Shown piece by piece: positions 54,573-63,495 of a stretch of DNA of 64,000 nt. Source of the stretch: Muribaculaceae bacterium Isolate-110 (HZI) (GTDB lineage: Bacteria; Bacteroidota; Bacteroidia; Bacteroidales; Muribaculaceae); assembly GCA_003762875.1 (NCBI GenBank), contig RIBL01000001.1, positions 248,001 through 312,000 on the forward strand, written 5' to 3'. Position 1 is the stretch's first letter. The number at the start of each line of letters is the position of its first letter. A model generated the notes under the pieces. It did no database searches, had not been told where the DNA came from, and worked only from the letters and a program-made list of their open reading frames with translations. The translations under genes were made by a program, and so were the position numbers.

Positions 54573-55451
54573 ATGAGCATTATTGTCAATATGGCATGTG
54601 GATTGGCTAATCGCATGTTTCAATATGCCTATTTTCAAAATCTTCTGAAACAAGGTGTAGATGCAAAAGTGCATTATTTCACATCGACAAAGCTCGCACA
54701 TGAGGATGTCGCATGGAATCGCATATTTCCTAACGCAGAGTTGAAAAAGGCGTCAACATTAGATGTGCTGATGATTGGCGGACATGATGACATTGTGTCT
54801 AAATTGGTCCGTAAATTTATGCCTTGGATGACTCGAGTTACAGAAATGCCAACCGCATTTTCTCTATATGAGTTATCAGACGATGTGAAAGATAAAGACC
54901 GTTATCTGTTAGGGGTTTTTCAGAGTGCCGGAGTTGTGGCTGCGGTGGAAGATGTTCTCCGAGAATCATTCCAATTCGATGATTTTACCGATGAACGAAA
55001 TATACGGATATTATCGGAAATCATGCTGACTGACTCTGTTTCCATACATGTCAGAAAGGGTCTCGATTATCAGCGTATTAAATGGTATCGGAACACGTGT
55101 GATATCGACTATTACAGGCGGGCTGTCGCATATGTGAAAAAGCACTGTCTCTCTCCCACGTTTTATGTATTTACAGATAATCCGGAGTGGGTTCATGATA
55201 ATTTCACGGACTTTGAATATAAACTTATATCCGGTAACCCGCTCTCAGGGTGGGGTAGTCATTTTGATATGCAATTGATGAGTCAGTGTCGGCACAATAT
55301 AATTTCCAATTCGACTTATAGCTGGTGGGGCGGTTTTCTTAACAACCATCCTGACAAAATTGTGGTGATGCCAAAGTTATGGTTTAACCCGGATGTTACT
55401 CCCGAGCCCTCATCGGCTCCATTGCGCTATAAAGACTGGATTGCATTATGA
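54573..55451 (+). CDS. Family 11 glycosyltransferase, probable alpha-1,2-fucosyltransferase
   Basis: This 292-residue protein resembles the GT11 family: ACGLANRMFQYAYFQNL near the start, the GDP-fucose motif IHVRKGLDY near 154-162 (HxRRGDY in the family) and SNSTYSWWGGFL near 248. The usual Gly-Asn in the first motif is partly changed (GLGNQMFQYA becomes GLANRMFQYA). A fucose residue could mimic host glycans, but GDP-fucose synthesis genes are not in this window. It overlaps the next gene by 4 bases. Confidence 0.82.
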   Translation: MSIIVNMACGLANRMFQYAYFQNLLKQGVDAKVHYFTSTKLAHEDVAWNRIFPNAELKKASTLDVLMIGGHDDIVSKLVRKFMPWMTRVTEMPTAFSLYELSDDVKDKDRYLLGVFQSAGVVAAVEDVLRESFQFDDFTDERNIRILSEIMLTDSVSIHVRKGLDYQRIKWYRNTCDIDYYRRAVAYVKKHCLSPTFYVFTDNPEWVHDNFTDFEYKLISGNPLSGWGSHFDMQLMSQCRHNIISNSTYSWWGGFLNNHPDKIVVMPKLWFNPDVTPEPSSAPLRYKDWIAL

Positions 55452-56434
55452 TTTATAAAGTATCTGTTATAGTCCCCATATATGGTGTAGAGCGATTTAT
55501 AGCTCGAGCCGTAGACACCATGATGAGGCAGACATTAACGGAGGTGGAATTTGTATTTGTCGATGACTGTACCCCGGACAATAGTATTGACATATTGCAG
55601 GATGTCATCAGCCGTTATCCTTCACGGAAAAATGATATACAAATTATCCGCAACGGGCATAATATGGGGCTTCCCGCATCGCGTAATATCGGACTTAAGG
55701 TTGCACGAGGTGAGTATGTGTTTCACTGGGATAGCGATGATTATGCGGAGGTCGTAATGCTCGAAGAAATGTATGATTTCGCAAAGCTGTATAATGTTGA
55801 TGTCGTCTGGACTGACTGGTTTCTGACGTTTGAACGGTCGGAGCGTTACATGCGTCAGCCTTCTTATCCAACAGCCCATGAGGCACTCAGAAGTATGCTT
55901 GGTGGTGCTATGAAATATAATGTATGGAATAAACTTGTCAGAAGATCGATATATATTGATAATAATATTGAGTTCCCGTCGGGTTTCGGAATGGGTGAGG
56001 ACCTGACAATGTTACTGGTCTTTGCATTTGCGCGTGAAGTCAGGTATTTAAACAGAGCATATTATCATTATCTGAAAATAAATGCACAAGCATTCTCTCA
56101 TAATATAAAACCGGAGCATTTCGGAGCATTGAAACGAAATGTCAGTTGGATAACCGCGCAACTAAGAGAGTTAAAGGGCGAATCAATTGATGATGAACTG
56201 GCATTCCTGAAATTAGAATCGAAATATCCGTTGATCGCTGCTTCCGGAGATTTTGCAATATACAGACTTTGGAATGAATGGTTTCCGGAGGCAAATGAAT
56301 ACATCGGGAAAAATGGCAATATAGGTATGCGTAGTCGTATCCTTCAGAAATTGGCATATAAAAAACAATATTGGGCGTTGTGGATACACTATCAGCTTGT
56401 CATTAGGTTTATATATGGGGTGATATACAGATAA
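55448..56434 (+). CDS. Family 2 glycosyltransferase
   Basis: This 328-residue protein has KVSVIVPIYGVERFIARAVD, VDDCTPDNS and HWDSDDY motifs. The FGMGEDLTM segment near 180 is the likely acceptor catalytic part. It overlaps the fucosyltransferase gene by an ATGA and is followed after 13 bases by the polymerase gene. Confidence 0.9.
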   Translation: MIYKVSVIVPIYGVERFIARAVDTMMRQTLTEVEFVFVDDCTPDNSIDILQDVISRYPSRKNDIQIIRNGHNMGLPASRNIGLKVARGEYVFHWDSDDYAEVVMLEEMYDFAKLYNVDVVWTDWFLTFERSERYMRQPSYPTAHEALRSMLGGAMKYNVWNKLVRRSIYIDNNIEFPSGFGMGEDLTMLLVFAFAREVRYLNRAYYHYLKINAQAFSHNIKPEHFGALKRNVSWITAQLRELKGESIDDELAFLKLESKYPLIAASGDFAIYRLWNEWFPEANEYIGKNGNIGMRSRILQKLAYKKQYWALWIHYQLVIRFIYGVIYR

Positions 56435-56447
56435 TATGATTTTTTAG

Positions 56448-57746
56448 ATGAGAATTATTATATATATTTTAGGTGTAGTAATAACGAGCTGCTATTACTT
56501 CCCATTTGAATTGTCGGCATTACCGGGTATAAATTCAAAGCTGGTCTTGGCTGTTGTTAGCCTTCCATTGATCAGCCTTGAATTAACCAACGGTAACAAT
56601 ATAGACAAAGGGCTCATAAAGCTCGCGTTATGGGCTTTGGCCTTGTCGATAGTGGCGTTATTTGCCAGACTGATTAATAATACGCAGGATACTACGTTTG
56701 TCACATACTTTGTGTCAATGTATGTGTGGTTGGGTGGTGCATATACAGCCATAAAATTATTGAAATCGATATATGGCAGAATAGATGTTGAGATTGTAGC
56801 TATAAATCTGGCAATAGTATGTGTACTGCAGTGTGTTTTGGCACTGGTATTTAAATATAATAATGCAGCGGAATTATGGTCAGGACGAGTGTTTGGAGGG
56901 GAAGCCTATATGGGGGCGGACACAGATGATCGTCTTCATGGAATAGGATGTGCGCTTGATGTTGCAGGATTTAGATTTGCTGCTGTTCTTATCATGCTTT
57001 CTTTTCTTGTGTATATTGAGGCTGAACGAAGCAGAGAATGGCGAGTGGCTTTATATCTTGGCATGATGGCAATAATAACGGTCATTGGAGATATGATATC
57101 ACGGTCTACCGTCATCGGATTAGGCCTGAGTATGGGATTGTTTGCTATCGTTGCATTTAAGGGTGGCGTAGGGAAAATATTATTAAAAGAGATAACGTTA
57201 CTGATAATTCTTATTATCCCGACAATCATATATTTCTATAATTCTAATGATGTGTTTCGTGATGACTTGAGATTTGGTTTTGAAGGTTTCGTCTCGTTAT
57301 TTGAGAGTGGACGATGGGAATCAAATTCCAACGAGATATTGAAGAATATGTGGATATGGCCAGATAATGTTAAAACTTGGCTTATAGGAGACGGCTATGC
57401 CGCAAATCCGTGTGATTCCAGTCTGCCTTCATATGATCCTTATTATATAGGACCGACATATCATGGATTTTATATGGGGACTGATATCGGATATTGCCGT
57501 TTTGTCTTTTTCTTTGGTCTTATAGGTTTAACTTGTATTATCGGATTAATTACAGAAGCTGCATTGATATGTATCAACAGATTTCCTCATTGGAGATTAA
57601 TGTTCTGGATGATTCTTGTCTTGAATTTTATAGAGTGGATGAAAGTCTCAACGGATTTGTTTATGGTATTTGCCATATTTCTATGTATATATCCTGAGGA
57701 AAATACTAATTACATATCTGAAAACAAATCAGACAAGATAGTCTGA
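56448..57746 (+). CDS. wzy: O-antigen/capsule polymerase (Wzy-like)
   Basis: This 432-residue protein has about 10-11 predicted membrane helices and a large hydrophilic loop near 260-340, the usual Wzy layout. As in most Wzy proteins the sequence is poorly conserved; the call is from topology and position in the operon. It likely joins the repeat units made by the glycosyltransferases here. The gene is AT-rich like its neighbours on the left. Confidence 0.75.
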   Translation: MRIIIYILGVVITSCYYFPFELSALPGINSKLVLAVVSLPLISLELTNGNNIDKGLIKLALWALALSIVALFARLINNTQDTTFVTYFVSMYVWLGGAYTAIKLLKSIYGRIDVEIVAINLAIVCVLQCVLALVFKYNNAAELWSGRVFGGEAYMGADTDDRLHGIGCALDVAGFRFAAVLIMLSFLVYIEAERSREWRVALYLGMMAIITVIGDMISRSTVIGLGLSMGLFAIVAFKGGVGKILLKEITLLIILIIPTIIYFYNSNDVFRDDLRFGFEGFVSLFESGRWESNSNEILKNMWIWPDNVKTWLIGDGYAANPCDSSLPSYDPYYIGPTYHGFYMGTDIGYCRFVFFFGLIGLTCIIGLITEAALICINRFPHWRLMFWMILVLNFIEWMKVSTDLFMVFAIFLCIYPEENTNYISENKSDKIV

Positions 57747-57768
57747 TAATATGAGATAACAGCATATT

Positions 57769-58905
57769 ATGAAGATTGTCTATTGCCATTGCTCGGTGTA
57801 TAATCCTGGGGGGATGGAGCGGGTGTTGCTCAATAAGGTGCGCTGGTTGAGCGAACGGCTCGGGTGGGAGGTGATTGTCGTCACCACCGATCAGCAGGGA
57901 CGACCGCCTTTTTACGGATTTCCCGCGGAGGTGCGTTTCTATGATCTGGACATCAATTATTCTCTGGATAATACGTTGCCGACACTTAGGCGGATTCCTT
58001 CATATTTGCGTAAACGCCGTTTACATCGCCGCCGTCTTTCGGAGTTGCTTATGAGAGAGAGACCCGATGTGACTGTTTCGCTTTATCCGTCGGAGTCATC
58101 GTTTATTCCCGACATAAAGGATGGCAGCCGTAAGGTGCTCGAACTTCATTTCAACCGCTATTTTCGTCTTCAGTATGGCCGTAGCGGACTTGCGGGACTT
58201 ATTGACCGCCTGCGTAGTCGTCAGGATGTGGCGTTGGCTTCTCGTTTTGACCGTTTTGTTGTGCTGACTGAGGAGGACAAGGGTTATTGGGGCGATATGT
58301 CTAACATTTCAGTGATACCAAATGCGGCTCTTCCGATGCCGGAGGCCAGTGATTGCAGCCCTAAGCGCGTAATCGCGGTAGGGCGTCTTGACTATCAGAA
58401 AGGTTTTGATCGTCTTGTCGATATCTGGGACAGGGTGTGTCGTGACAGCCGGGCCAATGGTTGGCGTCTTGATATTTTCGGTCAGGGCGAGTGGCAGGTT
58501 ATGCTGGAAGGTATGATTGCTGACAGGGGGCTGTCGGGTCGGATGGCTTTAAATGCTCCGACTTGTGACATTGCGTCGGAATATGCCGCAAGTTCGATAC
58601 TTGCCATGACATCTCACTACGAGGGATTCCCTATGGTGATGATTGAGGCTATGTCGGCCGGATTGCCGGTGGTGACATTTGACTACAAGTGCGGACCGAG
58701 GGATATTATCACTTCTGGCAAGGACGGTGTGATAGTGGCATATGGTGATAACAATGCGTTTGCTGAGGCTCTGCTGATGTTGATTGCTGACGCTGATTTG
58801 CGCAGGACGATGGGGCGAAATGCCGTGGAGGTGACGGACAGATATTCCGAGGACAGGGTTATGGGCATGTGGGCCGACCTGTTCGGACAAATTGTAAAAG
58901 AATGA
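57769..58905 (+). CDS. Family 4 glycosyltransferase
   Basis: This 378-residue GT-B enzyme has the N-terminal start IVYCHCSVYNPGGMERVLLNK and the C-terminal donor motif MTSHYEGFPMVMIEAMSAGLPVV (E-x7-E type, near 282-305). Base composition rises in GC from here on relative to the preceding eight genes. The end overlaps the next start by 4 bases. Confidence 0.92.
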   Translation: MKIVYCHCSVYNPGGMERVLLNKVRWLSERLGWEVIVVTTDQQGRPPFYGFPAEVRFYDLDINYSLDNTLPTLRRIPSYLRKRRLHRRRLSELLMRERPDVTVSLYPSESSFIPDIKDGSRKVLELHFNRYFRLQYGRSGLAGLIDRLRSRQDVALASRFDRFVVLTEEDKGYWGDMSNISVIPNAALPMPEASDCSPKRVIAVGRLDYQKGFDRLVDIWDRVCRDSRANGWRLDIFGQGEWQVMLEGMIADRGLSGRMALNAPTCDIASEYAASSILAMTSHYEGFPMVMIEAMSAGLPVVTFDYKCGPRDIITSGKDGVIVAYGDNNAFAEALLMLIADADLRRTMGRNAVEVTDRYSEDRVMGMWADLFGQIVKE

Positions 58906-60143
58906 GTGTAAAAGGACGTATTGTACAGATCAATCCCGTGGTGCGTACCAACACTTCGACCGGTCGTATCATGCAGGAGATAGGCTCTCTGGCCGAAATA
59001 AACGGTTGGCTTAACTGGTGTGCTTACAGTAAGGGGCGTGACGGTGAGCGTGAATGTGTGACGGAGTCTATAGCTGTTGGAGACCGCTGGAGTGTCGCAG
59101 CCCACGGAGTGCTTACCCGTCTGTTTGACCGTCACGGTCTGGGATCGGCCGGAGCTACACGCAAGTTTGTAAAGCGGCTTAAAGAAATCAATCCAGACAT
59201 AATACATATACATAATATCCACGGTTATTTTCTGAATTATCCGTTGCTTTTCGAGTATCTGCGTGAGAGCGATGTCAAGGTAGTCTGGACTGTTCATGAC
59301 TGCTGGCTATACACAGGACATTGCTATTATTATTCGGCGGCAGGGTGTGACAAGTGGCAGACCGGATGTGGTGACTGCCCGCAGCGCGGGGCGTTTCCCC
59401 GGAGCTTGTTTGTAGATCGTTCGTGCCGTAATTTTTCAGACAAAAAGAGTGCGTTCATGTCAATACCGCGTGACCGTATGGTGATAGTGCCGGTGTCGGA
59501 GTGGATGCGCGAAGAGATGTCGAAATCTTTTTTCAGGGATTCCCGTTTTGAGGTAATCCATAATGGCATTGACACATCGGTGTTTCATCCCTGTGAGGGT
59601 CTGGTGATGCATCGCCGTCTTGGTGTCGGGGCCGATAAAAAAATCATACTCGGCCTTGCGAGTATTTGGAGCAAGGAAAAGGGACTTGATGATTTCATCA
59701 AACTTTCACGACTTATAGGACCGGATGAGGTGATTGTTCTTGTGGGTGTGGACGATAAGACTGCCGGGCAGCTTCCGGACACAATCCGCAGTATTCGTCG
59801 TACGGAGAATATAGAGATGCTTGCACAGCTCTATTCGGAGGCGACAGCGTTTGTCAATCCCACCTGGCAGGATAATTACCCGACTGTCAATCTCGAGGCC
59901 ATATCATGCGGCACACCGGTTGTGACATATAATACCGGCGGCAGCATCGAGTCAGTGACCGATGTGACCGGGAAGGTTGTGGAGCAGGGTGACGTGGCCG
60001 GTTTGCTCGCTGCGGTAAGGGAAATTGAATCGCTCGGAGCCGATTGTTTCAGACAGCCCTGTCGCGACTATGCGCTTGCCAATTTCAGAAAAGAGGACAG
60101 GTATCGCGACTATCTGCGTCTTTATGAAAATCTGTTAAAATGA
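58902..60143 (+). CDS. Family 4 glycosyltransferase
   Basis: This protein of about 413 residues has GT-B motifs: an N-terminal VQINPVVRTNTSTGRIMQEIG, a central VIHNGIDTSVFHP and the donor motif FVNPTWQDNYPTVNLEAISCGTPVVTY near 325-350. The start at 58902 overlaps the previous stop (ATGA); a start at 58869 is possible but would place 11 codons inside the upstream gene. It is probably coupled to the upstream GT4. Confidence 0.92.
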   Translation: MSVKGRIVQINPVVRTNTSTGRIMQEIGSLAEINGWLNWCAYSKGRDGERECVTESIAVGDRWSVAAHGVLTRLFDRHGLGSAGATRKFVKRLKEINPDIIHIHNIHGYFLNYPLLFEYLRESDVKVVWTVHDCWLYTGHCYYYSAAGCDKWQTGCGDCPQRGAFPRSLFVDRSCRNFSDKKSAFMSIPRDRMVIVPVSEWMREEMSKSFFRDSRFEVIHNGIDTSVFHPCEGLVMHRRLGVGADKKIILGLASIWSKEKGLDDFIKLSRLIGPDEVIVLVGVDDKTAGQLPDTIRSIRRTENIEMLAQLYSEATAFVNPTWQDNYPTVNLEAISCGTPVVTYNTGGSIESVTDVTGKVVEQGDVAGLLAAVREIESLGADCFRQPCRDYALANFRKEDRYRDYLRLYENLLK

Positions 60144-60153
60144 TTATTGTCAG

Positions 60154-61272
60154 ATGAAAATACTTCAGATCGGTAAATTTTATCCGATAATGGGTGGTGT
60201 TGAGAAGGTCATGTATGACCTTACGTCCGGACTATCGTCAAGAGGCATCGAGTGTGACATGCTATGTGCCTCGGCTGACAACACGTCAAGGATAATCAGA
60301 CTCAACAGTCATGGACGTGTGATTACCACGTGCACGTTGCTCAAGGCCAACAGTACGATGATCTCGCCCGAGATGGTCACGCTGCTGCGCGGCATTGCCT
60401 CAGACTATGATATAATACATATACATCATCCAGATCCGATGGCGGCATTGGCGTTGTATATGAGTGGATATAAGGGCCGGGTGGTGCTTCACTGGCACTC
60501 CGACATCCTGCGCCAGCGTATGTTGCTGCATGCGTATCGTCCGTTTCAAAACTGGCTTCTGCGCAGGGCCCATCGTGTGATATGCACGTCGCCAAACTAT
60601 GCTGATGGTTCGAGCGCGCTGGGCAGGGCTTATAACAAGCTGTCATGTGTGCCTATCGGAGTTGCTCCTGTGATACCCGACGTGGAGAAAGTAAGAGAGC
60701 TCCGCGAGACCCTCGACGGGCGTCATGTGATATTCTCACTCGGACGGCTGGTGCCTTACAAGGGATTTGACAATCTTATACTTGCCGCCCGTCATTTGCC
60801 CGACAATTTCCTGACTGTAATAGCCGGGGCCGGCCCGTTGGATGGCAGATTAAGGGGCCTTATTGGCACTAACGGTCTACAGCACAAAGTAAAAATGCTC
60901 GGTCGCATAAGCGACAGCGAGCGTAATGCCTGGATGGGTGTGGCGTCGGTATTTTGCTTGCCGTCGGTGGAGAAAACCGAGGCTTACGGGATTGTGCTTA
61001 TCGAGGCCATGTCGACAGGACTGCCTGTGGTGACTACCAAAATACCGGGTTCGGGCACCTCATGGGTCAATGCTCACGGAGTCTCTGGGCTGAATGTAAG
61101 CTGTGGCAATCCCGAAGAGCTCGCCGAGGCTTTGACCGAGGTTATAAGAGTCGAGAATGAGACCGGAAGCTATGGCCGTAATGCCCGAGACCGTTGGGAG
61201 AAACTCTTTACGGTAGAGACTTCCATCGACAATGTGTCCTATATCTATCGCCAGCTTTTGGATCTGCGGTAA
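60154..61272 (+). CDS. Family 4 glycosyltransferase
   Basis: This 372-residue GT-B enzyme has KILQIGKFYPIMGGVEKVMYDL, IFSLGRLVPYKGFDNLI and LPSVEKTEAYGIVLIEAMSTGLPVV. Similar enzymes are often mannosyltransferases, but the donor is not shown. It follows the previous GT4 gene by 10 bases. A 69-base gap separates it from the initiating transferase. Confidence 0.92.
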   Translation: MKILQIGKFYPIMGGVEKVMYDLTSGLSSRGIECDMLCASADNTSRIIRLNSHGRVITTCTLLKANSTMISPEMVTLLRGIASDYDIIHIHHPDPMAALALYMSGYKGRVVLHWHSDILRQRMLLHAYRPFQNWLLRRAHRVICTSPNYADGSSALGRAYNKLSCVPIGVAPVIPDVEKVRELRETLDGRHVIFSLGRLVPYKGFDNLILAARHLPDNFLTVIAGAGPLDGRLRGLIGTNGLQHKVKMLGRISDSERNAWMGVASVFCLPSVEKTEAYGIVLIEAMSTGLPVVTTKIPGSGTSWVNAHGVSGLNVSCGNPEELAEALTEVIRVENETGSYGRNARDRWEKLFTVETSIDNVSYIYRQLLDLR

Positions 61273-61341
61273 CAGTATCTTGGAGTCAAGACTACCTTAA
61301 TCATAAAACGCATTTATTCCAATCATTATCAGTTTAGTACA

Positions 61342-62058
61342 ATGAGAATCGACAATTATCCCACTTTTCAGCCCCAGTTTAGGAGCAAAGATGAGAATAT
61401 GCTCTGTGGCTTTGATATAGAGGCACTGGACATGAGTGGAGCGACCAACGTCAGGGATTATCGGCTTTCGGCCGGTCAGAAAACCGTTAAACGTGTTTTT
61501 GACATCCTTATATCACTCGCGGGAGTCGTAATATTCCTGCCTATAATCATTCTGATCGCTCTGGCAATATGGCTGGACGACTATCACAACCCGATATTTT
61601 CACAAAAACGTGTAGGGCTTGGCGGCAAAGTGTTCACCATATATAAATTCCGCTCCATGCGCATCGACTCGGAGAGCGACGGAGTCCCACGTTTGTGTGA
61701 AGAGAACGATTCGCGTCTTACACGCGTTGGTGCGTTTCTGCGCAATCATCATCTTGATGAGTTTCCGCAGTTGTGGAATGTACTCAAAGGCGACATGAGT
61801 GTGGTAGGTCCGCGTCCCGAACGTCCCTATTTCACTAAGAAAATCATGGATGAGTATCCCGACTATCGCATGCTTTTCACCCTGCGTCCGGGGTTGTTCT
61901 CTGAGGCCACATTATACAACGGCTACACCGACACCATCCGGCAGATGGTCAGGCGTGCCGAGATGGACCTTGATTATCTCAAGAACTACTCGCTGGCTGT
62001 CGATGTAAAAATTATCTACAAGACCACGATGTCGATAATCTGCGGTAAAAAGTTTTGA
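61342..62058 (+). CDS. Initiating sugar-phosphate transferase (short WcaJ/PglC-like)
   Basis: This 238-residue protein has an N-terminal segment of about 50 residues, a single membrane helix (about 51-73) and the bacterial sugar-transferase domain. Signature parts are KRVFDILISLAGVVIFLP, FSQKRVGLGGKVFTIYKFRSMR, the DEFPQLWNVLKGDMSVVGPRPE core and the LRPGLFSEATLY stretch. It transfers a sugar-1-phosphate to undecaprenyl phosphate and starts the repeat unit. It belongs to the short form that lacks the multi-helix N-terminal domain. Confidence 0.92.
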   Translation: MRIDNYPTFQPQFRSKDENMLCGFDIEALDMSGATNVRDYRLSAGQKTVKRVFDILISLAGVVIFLPIIILIALAIWLDDYHNPIFSQKRVGLGGKVFTIYKFRSMRIDSESDGVPRLCEENDSRLTRVGAFLRNHHLDEFPQLWNVLKGDMSVVGPRPERPYFTKKIMDEYPDYRMLFTLRPGLFSEATLYNGYTDTIRQMVRRAEMDLDYLKNYSLAVDVKIIYKTTMSIICGKKF

Positions 62059-62063
62059 AGCAA

Positions 62064-62333
62064 ATGAAACTTAAAGCTAATCTGAAGTTACGTAAAGTCG
62101 GCAGAAACTATATGCTTGTCGATGTCTCTGATGCAGATGCCAATATCACGGATGTATATACACTCAATGAAACGGCTGCATTTGTGTGGAACGCGGCAGC
62201 CGATCATGGCGTGCATGCTGAGACTCTTGCATCGCTCGTGTGCGAGGAGTATGATGTGAGTAATGACATCGCGCTATCCGACATCAAGTCAATCCTACAG
62301 ACATGGCGTTTGTCAGGACTGATAGTCGACTGA
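62064..62333 (+). CDS. PqqD-family protein
   Basis: This 89-residue protein has the PqqD fold pattern: LKLRKVGRNYMLV, a VYTLNETAAFVWNAAADH core and a C-terminal helix ending in TWRLSGLIVD. PqqD proteins bind a peptide leader as a chaperone in peptide modification (RRE fold). The start at ATG 62064 is chosen; TTG 62055 would overlap the preceding gene. It lies only 5 bases after the initiating transferase gene, and no obvious precursor peptide gene is seen nearby. Confidence 0.8.
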   Translation: MKLKANLKLRKVGRNYMLVDVSDADANITDVYTLNETAAFVWNAAADHGVHAETLASLVCEEYDVSNDIALSDIKSILQTWRLSGLIVD

Positions 62334-62378
62334 CCCACCCCGGCTCCTGCGTCATAAAGACACAACTTTACACAATTA

Positions 62379-63479
62379 ATGCAATCGACCATATATAATT
62401 CACCTGCCGAGGAGGCTTTCATGGCTCTGGTGAGAAGCGGGCTTAGAGATACGGTCCCGGCTGAGAGCCTTTTTGAATCGCTCAGAGCGGACGAGTGGGA
62501 GGAAATCTACAGAATGGCGCGCCGCCAGACCGTATGTGGCATCTGCTATGCCGCCTTCTGCCGGCTTCCCGACCGATTGCTGCCACCTCACACGCTGCTC
62601 ACCCGGTGGGTGGCGCGGGTCGATGCGATAGAGACGGCCAATAGGGCCATGGCCCACGCCACCTCCTCGCTTATCGCGACTTTACGCCTGGCAGGGCTGC
62701 ATCCGGTGGTGCAGAAAGGTCTCTCCGTAGCGCGTCACTATCCCAATCCCGAGTTACGCGAGTGTGGCGACATCGACTTATGGCTTCCGGGCCCTGAGTT
62801 TGACAAGGCAAAGACAGTCGTAAGCCCGTCCGCCGGGCTCAAGCACAATCCTGACGGTAGCGTATCGTTCAGCTATCGCGGATTTGTAGTCGAGTTTCAC
62901 CGCCAGCTTATCAATGTCAGCAGCCCGATGATTTCGCAGGATCTCGACTCGTTTACCAGAAGAGCGTGTGCGGCCGAGGTAAGTCATGATGACCGGTACC
63001 CCTCGCCGCCACCGCTGTTTGAACTGTTGCTCGTTTCGATTCACATCATGCGTCATGCGTTCGGCACCGGGGTCGGGTTGCGCCAGATATGCGACTACTA
63101 TTGTACAGTCAAAGCACTGTGCGATTCATATGATCCCTACAAATTTGAAAGAGCATGTCACCTCACAGGCATATCCAAATGGATAGAGATACTCAACGGG
63201 TTTCTTGTGAGATACCTCGACATTCCGGCCGAAGAGCTGCCATCATCGGGTTTTAAGGGGAAAAACAACGTGTCGCCCGACGTTTTGATGCGCATCATAA
63301 GAGAAGGTGGCAACTTCGGGCTCCATCAGCAGGAGCCTGGTATTTGCGACAAACCGCGTGCCAAGGGCAAGATGCACACACTTGTGATGTTTTTCAGAAG
63401 GAGTCGTTTTGCCGCCTCAGTAGCACCCTTCGAGGCCTTCTGGTGTTTTGTCAGGCTGCTTTTAGGTCAGTTGCGATGA
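62379..63479 (+). CDS. Nucleotidyltransferase-family protein (NTP_transf_5 type)
   Basis: This 366-residue protein resembles the uncharacterised NTP_transf_5 (PF14907) family. The minimal nucleotidyltransferase motif is LHPVVQKGLSVARHYPNPELRECGDIDLW (GDIDLW metal Asp pair near 128-131), followed by a helical C-terminal half. Related proteins occur beside PqqD and HPr-kinase-like genes, including in some lasso-peptide clusters that add phosphate groups. It follows the PqqD-like gene by 45 bases. Its activity is not known to me. Confidence 0.78.
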   Translation: MQSTIYNSPAEEAFMALVRSGLRDTVPAESLFESLRADEWEEIYRMARRQTVCGICYAAFCRLPDRLLPPHTLLTRWVARVDAIETANRAMAHATSSLIATLRLAGLHPVVQKGLSVARHYPNPELRECGDIDLWLPGPEFDKAKTVVSPSAGLKHNPDGSVSFSYRGFVVEFHRQLINVSSPMISQDLDSFTRRACAAEVSHDDRYPSPPPLFELLLVSIHIMRHAFGTGVGLRQICDYYCTVKALCDSYDPYKFERACHLTGISKWIEILNGFLVRYLDIPAEELPSSGFKGKNNVSPDVLMRIIREGGNFGLHQQEPGICDKPRAKGKMHTLVMFFRRSRFAASVAPFEAFWCFVRLLLGQLR

Positions 63480-63495
63480 AATAACACTTGTAACG

